Part shown: in pieces, positions 56,905 to 64,000 of the stretch | Layout of the letters: each line of letters begins with the position of its first letter | How positions within the stretch are numbered: the first letter of the stretch is position 1 | Position numbers and translations under genes: made by a program | Assembly (NCBI GenBank): GCA_963204975.1 | Contig: CAUJJC010000062.1 | Coordinates: 1-64,000, forward strand | DNA: 64,000 nucleotides | Origin: Verrucomicrobiota bacterium | GTDB lineage: Bacteria; Verrucomicrobiota; Verrucomicrobiia; Verrucomicrobiales; Verrucomicrobiaceae | Direction: 5' to 3' | The notes under the pieces: generated by a model | What the model was told of the DNA's origin: nothing | Seen by the model: the letters and a program-made list of their open reading frames with translations, nothing else | The model's database searches: none

Positions 56905-57537
56905 ATGTTTGATTCTGCTCTCAACCTCGACCTCCTGCGCCTTGACCGGCAAGGTTTCCCTGAAGTCGTCTTCGCGCGTGGCAAGACCCGCGCGCAGACG
57001 GTCACTGCGCTTCAGCGTTTGCATGATGCCCATGGCCATGCGCTGGCCACGGGCGTCTGTGAGGACCTGGACATCGGCGGACTCTTCGATCCGGTCTCCA
57101 AGCTCTACCGCCTGGGCCAGATGCCCATCAGACCGGGCTGGCCTTGTGTCTTGAGCGCTGGCACCTCGGATCAATTCATTGCCGAGGAGGCGGCACAAAC
57201 GCTGGAGTTCCTCGGCTACGAAACCAAGCGCATCTGCGACGTGGGCGTCGCTGGCTTGCATCGCCTCCTTGATCGCGTGGATGAGTTCAAGGATGCCGAT
57301 GTGATCATCGTGGTCGCAGGCATGGAGGGCGCGTTGCCCAGCGTCATCGGCGGCCTCGTGCCCCAACCGATCATCGCCGTGCCAACGAGCGTTGGCTATG
57401 GCACCAGCTACAACGGCATCTCCGCTCTCCTCGGCATGTTGAACTCTTGTGCCGCAGGCGTCAGCGTCATGAATATCGACAACGGCTTTGGCGCGGCCAT
57501 CGCCACGCATCGCATCCTGCAACGACTGCACCCATGA
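56905..57537 (+). CDS. larB: LarB, nickel pincer cofactor biosynthesis (PurE-like)
   Basis: GFPEVVFARGKT...VLSAGTSDQFIAEEAAQTLEFLG...IIVVAGMEGALPSVIGGLVPQPIIAVPTSVGYG. Confidence 0.93.
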   Translation: MFDSALNLDLLRLDRQGFPEVVFARGKTRAQTVTALQRLHDAHGHALATGVCEDLDIGGLFDPVSKLYRLGQMPIRPGWPCVLSAGTSDQFIAEEAAQTLEFLGYETKRICDVGVAGLHRLLDRVDEFKDADVIIVVAGMEGALPSVIGGLVPQPIIAVPTSVGYGTSYNGISALLGMLNSCAAGVSVMNIDNGFGAAIATHRILQRLHP

Positions 57538-58478
57538 ATCTCTCCGCCCTCAAAGAGAACCTCTTCAAGGCGCGCAACGAGCGCAATGCCCTGCCTCGCT
57601 ACATTGCACGCCGGTTCTTGTTCAAGCCCCTCGAACGGATCGGTCTTCATGTGATCGGCGATCACTTTTATGAGCCCATCCCCAACCTCCGCGAGATCGA
57701 GGCAAACTACGACAGCACTCCTCGACAGATCCCTGGCCACGATCTGAGCATCACCTGCTTCGAGCCCGCTCACACGGCTCGCATTGAGCGCTATGGACCT
57801 GAGTTCATCGACGCCGTCAAAGCCTTCGGCTTCGACGAAACCAACTACTACTTTCGCGGTGCCGATGCGCTCAGCTACTACTGTCTGCTCCGCGAGATGA
57901 AGCCCTCATCGGTAGTAGAGATCGGTCAAGGCAGCAGCACACGCGTCGCCTTGGCAGCGCTGGAGCGGAATGCAGAAGAAACTGGCCGTGCTGCCGGCTT
58001 CGTTTCGATCGATCCCTACACGCGCCTGCTCGGCGCGGAACTCAAGCCCAAGCACACGAAGTTTGAGCAGCTTCATCAACCGCTCCAGCAAGTGCCGGTC
58101 AGCAATCTCATGCTTCGCTGCGAGGGCAACGCACTGCTCTTCGTCGATTCCAGCCATGTCTATAAACACGGCAGTGATGTGTGGCATCTGATGCATCAGA
58201 TCTATCCGCACCTGCCTGTCGGCTGCTCGCTTCATATCCATGACGTGGTGCTTCCTTGCCCCTGGCTGAAGGAATTCTACGTTCAGCAAAAGTGGTTCTG
58301 GAATGAGCAAGACATGCTGGAGACCTTCCTCGCCTTTAACTCGGCCTTTGAAGTCACGCTGCCTGTCTATTGGGTGCATCGCGACTCCGCTCAGGTGCAG
58401 CAAGCCGTGGCTCGCATCGCTCCATCACTGCCACTGCGGAACGAGGGTTACAGCTTCTATCTGAAACGCGTGCGCTAA
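57534..58478 (+). CDS. Class I SAM-dependent methyltransferase
   Basis: SSVVEIGQGSSTRVALAAL; LHIHDVVLPCPW; ATGA overlap with larB. Confidence 0.75.
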   Translation: MNLSALKENLFKARNERNALPRYIARRFLFKPLERIGLHVIGDHFYEPIPNLREIEANYDSTPRQIPGHDLSITCFEPAHTARIERYGPEFIDAVKAFGFDETNYYFRGADALSYYCLLREMKPSSVVEIGQGSSTRVALAALERNAEETGRAAGFVSIDPYTRLLGAELKPKHTKFEQLHQPLQQVPVSNLMLRCEGNALLFVDSSHVYKHGSDVWHLMHQIYPHLPVGCSLHIHDVVLPCPWLKEFYVQQKWFWNEQDMLETFLAFNSAFEVTLPVYWVHRDSAQVQQAVARIAPSLPLRNEGYSFYLKRVR

Positions 58479-58487
58479 GGACGCAGC

Positions 58488-59654
58488 ATGAAAGTCGCCC
58501 TCGTCTCTCGCGCCACTGCTGGCTACTTGCGGGCTCTTCACGAGAGCTTCGCGGAAGCCATGGGCTCGCAGGATAAACTCGAGATTCTGTGGCCCGATGA
58601 TGTGGTGCGTCAGGCATCCATCTCAGGCCATCTGCCCAGCGCTCCGAACCTCACGATCCACACCGTCAGTGCTCCGCAGGGCTCCCCCTGGATCGCACGA
58701 TGGCTCAGCGTCAGCCGCCAGGAGCCCGTGATGCCCCGCCTTCCCACCGGTGCTGTCTGGCGGCAACTACGCCAAAGCAAACCCGACCTCGTGTGGATTC
58801 ATGAATACAGTCCGTTCACCCTTGAGGCGCTTCTGTTTGCGAAGCTCCATGCACTCCCCCTCGTGGTTTCATCCGAGATGGGCCAATCCAATGCCTGCTA
58901 CTTCGGCCGCATCGTTCGCGCGTGGCATCGCTTCTGGGGCCATCTGGCGGATGGCTTCATCGCATGCTGTCCGTCCGCACGCCAGCCCCTGTGCGCCAGC
59001 GCTGCTCCAGTGATTGAGGCCTATCATGCGGTGGACAGCCGCATCTTCATGCCAGCACCTGAACGCACCAGCGATTCATCCGTCACCTTTGTTTATGTCG
59101 GCAGTTTGATTGAGCGCAAAGGCATCGACCTTCTCTTCGCCGCTGCCGCCCAGTTGCGCTCCCAATGCACGCAACCCTTTCGTCTTCGCCTGATCGGGTC
59201 TGGTGAGGATATTGAGATACGAGCACATGCTGCCAGCCTTGGACTGGAGGCCGTTGTCGAGTTCACGGGCCGTCTTCAGGGAAGCACGCTGCTTGATGCG
59301 ATTCGCAGCGCCGATGTGTTTGTGCTACCCACCCGGCAGGACACTTATGGTGCCGTGGTGCATGAGGCAGCTTGCCTTGGACTGCCTCTGCTCGTCAGTC
59401 AGCATGCCGGCGCGGCTGAGGCCCTCGTGATCGAAGGCGTCACTGGCTACACGATCAATCCCTCTGATGCGCCATCATTTGCTGATCGAATGCATCAACT
59501 GATGGACCCCGACCTGCGCATACATCTTGCAGCCAGTGCCCGCACAAGAGGCGAGGAACTCTCAGCCCATCGACGTGCGACGGCGCTATGGACTTGGATG
59601 CAGAACGAATTTCTCATCCCCAACAAATCGTATCCCTCCCCTGCCCTGGCATGA
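58488..59654 (+). CDS. Glycosyltransferase family 4
   Basis: FVYVGSLIERKGIDLLFAAAAQL; LPTRQDTYGAVVHEAACLGLPLLVS. Confidence 0.9.
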   Translation: MKVALVSRATAGYLRALHESFAEAMGSQDKLEILWPDDVVRQASISGHLPSAPNLTIHTVSAPQGSPWIARWLSVSRQEPVMPRLPTGAVWRQLRQSKPDLVWIHEYSPFTLEALLFAKLHALPLVVSSEMGQSNACYFGRIVRAWHRFWGHLADGFIACCPSARQPLCASAAPVIEAYHAVDSRIFMPAPERTSDSSVTFVYVGSLIERKGIDLLFAAAAQLRSQCTQPFRLRLIGSGEDIEIRAHAASLGLEAVVEFTGRLQGSTLLDAIRSADVFVLPTRQDTYGAVVHEAACLGLPLLVSQHAGAAEALVIEGVTGYTINPSDAPSFADRMHQLMDPDLRIHLAASARTRGEELSAHRRATALWTWMQNEFLIPNKSYPSPALA

Positions 59655-60784
59655 CCCCAACCTCGAAGGCTCGTATCTGCTGGCTGCCAGCCTTGCCTGA
59701 TGAAGGCTGGGCGTCCATGGATCGCTACTGGGCCGAACTGACTCGATGTGTGCGCGAGGGACAAACCGCCGAGTTTGCAATCTCCACTCCCGCATGGCTT
59801 GGACCTCCACCGAGTTACAGCACACGATCCTCGTCGCTGAAACGCAACCTTCGAAAGCGTGTGCTGTATCCCCTGCGATGCCGGTTCGAGCACGCGGATC
59901 TCTTCCACCTTCTTGATCACAGCTACGCCCACGTATTGCCACACCTCCCACGCAACGCCCGAATCGTCGCTACCGTGTTTGACCTCGTGCCTCTGGAAGT
60001 CAGCGATGGCATGACCTCCGCACAGGTGAACCGTTTTCGTCAGGGTGTGCAGCACCTCACTCGCGCTGATCACCTCATTTCCATCTCTGAAGAGACCAAG
60101 CTCAAGCTGCACCGCCTTCTCGGCATTCCTCTGGATCGCGTGACCGTCGCCGTGCCAGGCATGGACTTCGATCGCTTCCAGACTCCCGTGCGAGCTGATC
60201 ATCCGATCTGCAAACAACTCGCCCATCTCCCTCCGTTCATCTTCTCTGTCGGAAGCGCCATCACTCGCAAGAATCTAGCCTCCCTTCCTTCCATCTTCGC
60301 GGCCATGAAGGATGATTTTCAGGCACAGCGCTGCTGCTTTGTTCGCGCCGGAGAAAAGGTGCCCCCGTCACTCCGAAATGAGATCATCGCCGTCACGGGC
60401 GAGCGTGGCTTTGTTGAACTCGGCCCCCTCTTTGGCAACGACCTGATTGCCGTCTTTCAGAGCGCCCGTGCCCTCATCTTTCCATCCACCCTTGAAGGAC
60501 TCACCTTCGTCATTCCCGAGGCGATGGCGGCGGGCTGCCCCGTGGTCACTAACACCATGACCGCCAATCCCGAGGCAGGAGGCGATGCGGCTCTCTACTA
60601 CACCGAAGGTGATGCGAAGGTCGCTGCCGCTCACCTTCAATCGCTAATCTTCGACCCCATGATCCATCAAAGGCACCAATCCCTCGGCATTGAGCGCGCC
60701 CGTGCCATGTCCTGGACGCGACACATGGAAACCGTGCTGGACGTTTACGCACACATGCTACAAGGCAGCCGATCTCCATCATGA
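59651..60784 (+). CDS. Glycosyltransferase family 4
   Basis: IFPSTLEGLTFVIPEAMAAGCPVVTN; FSVGSAITRKNL. Confidence 0.88.
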   Translation: MTPTSKARICWLPALPDEGWASMDRYWAELTRCVREGQTAEFAISTPAWLGPPPSYSTRSSSLKRNLRKRVLYPLRCRFEHADLFHLLDHSYAHVLPHLPRNARIVATVFDLVPLEVSDGMTSAQVNRFRQGVQHLTRADHLISISEETKLKLHRLLGIPLDRVTVAVPGMDFDRFQTPVRADHPICKQLAHLPPFIFSVGSAITRKNLASLPSIFAAMKDDFQAQRCCFVRAGEKVPPSLRNEIIAVTGERGFVELGPLFGNDLIAVFQSARALIFPSTLEGLTFVIPEAMAAGCPVVTNTMTANPEAGGDAALYYTEGDAKVAAAHLQSLIFDPMIHQRHQSLGIERARAMSWTRHMETVLDVYAHMLQGSRSPS

Positions 60785-61971
60785 AAACCCTCTACTTTGA
60801 CTGCATCGCTGGTGCCTCCGGCGACATGATCCTCGGCGCGCTCCTCGACGCTGGGCTCGATCTCGAAGCGCTCAAGACGGAGCTGTCGAAACTGCCTATC
60901 ACAGGCTGGGACATCACCGCGAGTCGCGTGGAGAAGATCTGCTTCACCGCCACGAAGGCAGATGTGCATGTGAGTCCGCAGCCGCACTCGCGCCCGCTGC
61001 CCCAGATCGAACGCGTAGTGCGTGACAGCACCTTGAGCGACGGCATCAAGACTCAAGCCTTGATCGTCATCCGCATGATCGCTGCCGAGGAAGCACGCAT
61101 CCACGGCATGGAGATGGAGAACGTGCATCTCCACGAAGTCAGCGGTGAGGATGCAATCCTCGACATCGTCGGCACGCTCGTGGCCATTGAGTTGCTCGGC
61201 ATCGAGCGCGTCGTGTGCAGCCCCTTGCCACTCGGTCGCGGCTTCATCCACGGTGCGCATGGCCAGATTCCATTGCCTGCGCCAGCGACTGTCGGCTTGC
61301 TCAAAGGCGTGCCTGTCGTCGGCTCGCCGATCCAAGCTGAACTCGTCACGCCCACAGGTGCAGCGTTGTTGAAACATCTCGCGAGTCGCTTCGGCGAACT
61401 GCCTGCCATGCGCCTCGATCACGTCGGCTACGGTGCTGGCACTCGCGACCTGCCGATCCCAAACTTGTTGCGCGTCTTCATCGGTGAAGCCGACGCCAAC
61501 GCATTCACGACTGACACTGTCACGGTTCTCGAAACCAACATTGACGACCAAAACCCCGAGCAAGTCGCCCACCTCATGGAACGCGCCTTTGAAGCCGGTG
61601 CGCTCGACGTGACGATGACGCCCACGCAGATGAAAAAAAACCGCACTGGAGTGCTGCTCAGTGTTATCGCCAAACCCGAGAACACCGACACGCTGCGGAC
61701 TTTGATTTTAACTGAGACAAGCTCACTCGGCGTGCGCGAGCAAAACACGCAACGCAGCATCATGCAGCGCGACCGGCTCGAAGTCGAAACGCCCTGGGGC
61801 AAGACCTTCGTCAAAGTCGGCCACTTGCCGAACGGCCAGCACAAGTATGCGCCGGAGTTTGAAGACTGCCGTGTGCTCGCAAGGAAAGCCAGTGTGCCTT
61901 TGCGCGAAGTCTATGTCGCCGCTGAAACCGCCGCCCGCTACGTTCACGAAGGGAATGGGCACAAGCACTGA
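60781..61971 (+). CDS. larC: LarC, nickel insertion protein of pincer cofactor synthesis
   Basis: TLYFDCIAGASGDMILGALLDAGLDL; HLHEVSGEDAILDIVG; ETNIDDQNPE. Confidence 0.95.
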   Translation: MKTLYFDCIAGASGDMILGALLDAGLDLEALKTELSKLPITGWDITASRVEKICFTATKADVHVSPQPHSRPLPQIERVVRDSTLSDGIKTQALIVIRMIAAEEARIHGMEMENVHLHEVSGEDAILDIVGTLVAIELLGIERVVCSPLPLGRGFIHGAHGQIPLPAPATVGLLKGVPVVGSPIQAELVTPTGAALLKHLASRFGELPAMRLDHVGYGAGTRDLPIPNLLRVFIGEADANAFTTDTVTVLETNIDDQNPEQVAHLMERAFEAGALDVTMTPTQMKKNRTGVLLSVIAKPENTDTLRTLILTETSSLGVREQNTQRSIMQRDRLEVETPWGKTFVKVGHLPNGQHKYAPEFEDCRVLARKASVPLREVYVAAETAARYVHEGNGHKH

Positions 61972-61981
61972 ACAAAGTAGC

Positions 61982-62000
61982 CCAGTTGCGCCGCAACTGG
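61982..62000 (+). terminator. Perfect 8-3-8 hairpin between larC and the DUF362 gene
   Basis: CCAGTTGC-gcc-GCAACTGG; no U-tract. Confidence 0.4.
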
Positions 62001-62040
62001 CGTTCCAGCAGCATCGCTTCTGCTCTACGCTAACTAACCC

Positions 62041-63387
62041 ATGACCGTCTCCGTCCACCAAGGTCCTACCAGCTACAGCGCCACGACTCTCTCCAACGTC
62101 GCCAGCGCCATCGACCTGCTCGGGCTCGACGCCGACTTCGTCCGCCCTGGCGACAACGTGGTGCTGAAGCCGAACTGGGTGAAGGAGCACGACGAGCGTT
62201 ATCCCGGTCCGAATCAATGGGAACACGTCGTCACGCATCCGAGTGTGATCGAAGGTGTCATCTGCTGGGTCGCGCCGAAACTTCAAGGCAGCGGGAGCAT
62301 CACCGTGTGCGATGCGCCGCAGACCGACTCGTCGTTCGCGACGTTGCGCAACTATTGCCAGCTCGATGAGATGATCGCGCGATGCCGGGCGAAGTTCCCT
62401 GGACTGCGCATCGAGTTGCTCGACCTTCGCCCAGAGGAATGGCACGCCGTGGATGGCGTCACCGTCAGCAAAACCGAACTCCCCGGCGATCCGAAAGGCT
62501 CCACGCATGTGAAGCTCAACGAGGACAGCGAGTTCGTGAACTTCCACGGCCTTGGCCAGCTTTACGGTGCCAGCTACAACATGGCCGAGACCAATGAACG
62601 GCATCGCGACACCACGCACGAATACATGCTCTGCCGCACGCCGATGGATGCGGATGTGCTCATCAACATCCCCAAGCTCAAGTGCCACAAGAAGGTCGGC
62701 CTCACCTGCGCGCTGAAGAACATGGTAGGCATCAACTCGAACAAGAACTGGCTGCCGCATCACACCGAAGGCACGCCCGATCAAGGCGGCGATCAGTTCC
62801 CAAAGGCAACGATGAAGGCCAAGCTGGAGCACTCGCTGATGGGTAAGATCAAACGCGCACTCTTCGGCAACCACCTACTCAGCAAGCTCTTCGTTCCCGT
62901 GAAAAAGCTGGGCCGTGTTATCTTTGGCGACACCCAGAAGGTCGTGCGCAGCGGCAACTGGCATGGCAACGACACCTGCTGGCGCATGGTCGTCGATTTG
63001 AACAAGTGCCTCTTCTACTTCGACGGCAGCGGCGCGCCCCGAACCAAGCCGCTACGCTACCTCGCCGTCGTGGACGGCATCATCGGCGGCGAAGGCAACG
63101 GCCCAATGGCTCCCGATCCGAAGCCCTGTGGCGTCATTGTCGCAGGCACCAACCCGCTCGCCGTGGACAGCGCGTGCTGTGCGTTGATGGGCTTTGATTG
63201 GACGAAGGTGCGGATGCTTGCAGGTGCATTCGCGGTGAAGGCGAAGCTGATTGCCGAATTCACCCATGATGAGATTCGTGTGGTGTCAAATGAGGCGAGT
63301 AAGACGAAGACTCTGAGTGACTATCGCAAGGAGGATGGCTTTGCGTTCAAGCCTCACTTTGGCTGGGTAGGGGCGGTGGAATTGTAA
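62041..63387 (+). CDS. DUF362 domain protein
   Basis: VVLKPNWVKEHDERYPGPNQWEHVVTHPSVIEGVI; LINIPKLKCHKKVGLTCALKNMVGI; DGIIGGEGNGP. Confidence 0.85.
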   Translation: MTVSVHQGPTSYSATTLSNVASAIDLLGLDADFVRPGDNVVLKPNWVKEHDERYPGPNQWEHVVTHPSVIEGVICWVAPKLQGSGSITVCDAPQTDSSFATLRNYCQLDEMIARCRAKFPGLRIELLDLRPEEWHAVDGVTVSKTELPGDPKGSTHVKLNEDSEFVNFHGLGQLYGASYNMAETNERHRDTTHEYMLCRTPMDADVLINIPKLKCHKKVGLTCALKNMVGINSNKNWLPHHTEGTPDQGGDQFPKATMKAKLEHSLMGKIKRALFGNHLLSKLFVPVKKLGRVIFGDTQKVVRSGNWHGNDTCWRMVVDLNKCLFYFDGSGAPRTKPLRYLAVVDGIIGGEGNGPMAPDPKPCGVIVAGTNPLAVDSACCALMGFDWTKVRMLAGAFAVKAKLIAEFTHDEIRVVSNEASKTKTLSDYRKEDGFAFKPHFGWVGAVEL

Positions 63388-63393
63388 TTTGAA

Positions 63394-64000
63394 ATGTCTC
63401 TCGAAGACACCCTCTACCCTCTGCTGAAGCTCTACGAAGCAGCGCCACAGCCTTTGAAGTCACTAGCCGGGCGGGCTTATCGAGCGATCCCGGCGTCGTT
63501 GCGGTATGGGCAGCGCTACACTCGTTTTCAGGAAGAAGCGTGGGCGGTGGAGTCGTGGGATGCGGAGACGATTCGGCGTTATCAGATCAAGGCGTTGCGA
63601 GAGTCGTTGATCGCGGCGGCGAAGACTCCCTTCTATGCGGTGCCGTTTGCCGAGCGTGGACTTGATCCGGCGAAGTTCGAGGCGCTTGAGCAACTCGCGG
63701 ACTATCCGTTGCTCACAAAGCATGATCTCCTTTTACATCGCGAGGAGATGGTGAACCCGGAGATCGAAGCCTCGCGGCGGCTCTACATCACCACCGGTGG
63801 TTCAAGCGGTGTGCCGGTGGGTTTCTATCTGCACAAGGGCGTGAGCCGTCCGAAGGAGCAGGCGTATCTGGAGGCACAGTGGTCACGGCGCGGGTATCGT
63901 GTGGACGACCGGGTGGCGGTCATTCGCGGCGGCGTGACATCGAGCAAGGCGAGCGGCGGTATCAGCTACTACGATGCGACGCGGAACTGGCTCATCTTGT
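63394..64000 (+). CDS. CapK/phenylacetate-CoA ligase-like adenylate-forming enzyme, truncated by window end
   Basis: My own reading MSLEDTLYPLLKLYEAAPQPLKSLAGRAY...LYITTGGSSGVPVGFYLHKG; not in the ORF track because no stop is reached. Confidence 0.8.
   Translation, partial: MSLEDTLYPLLKLYEAAPQPLKSLAGRAYRAIPASLRYGQRYTRFQEEAWAVESWDAETIRRYQIKALRESLIAAAKTPFYAVPFAERGLDPAKFEALEQLADYPLLTKHDLLLHREEMVNPEIEASRRLYITTGGSSGVPVGFYLHKGVSRPKEQAYLEAQWSRRGYRVDDRVAVIRGGVTSSKASGGISYYDATRNWLIL

Overview
GC-rich bacterial chromosome segment. Family content suggests Verrucomicrobiota/PVC, but this is inferred from recall of homologs only. Left to right: (1) a membrane glycosyltransferase-like gene, an esterase and a thioredoxin/PDZ protein. 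(2) A compact NO-forming and NO-reducing denitrification block (norE/norF-like, porin, NirV-SCO fusion, NirK-cytochrome c fusion, truncated hemoglobin, norD, norQ, norB, norC). It is bracketed by two 41-bp direct repeats (39/41 identical), and its two operon promoters share a 9-6-9 inverted repeat. (3) An RNA-repair pair (KxDG RNA ligase plus HD-Pnk end-healing enzyme), with a single-base frameshift in the ligase. (4) An accessory patch at 20.2-24.6 kb: an HNH endonuclease cassette with an in-frame stop, flanked by copies of the 3' end of the neighbouring M23 peptidase gene; a REP-like GC-rich repeat; a DNA methyltransferase remnant carrying a 21-bp tandem array; and an EcoRV-like Type II R-M system. 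(5) Housekeeping and transport genes (moeA, DMT transporters), a BatA/VWA aerotolerance-like operon, gluQ and a DAHP synthase. (6) A long heptose/exosortase/exopolysaccharide locus interleaved with the nickel-pincer cofactor genes larE, larB and larC but no visible larA. No tRNA, rRNA or CRISPR array was recognised. All family calls come from reading the translations by eye; no searches were run.
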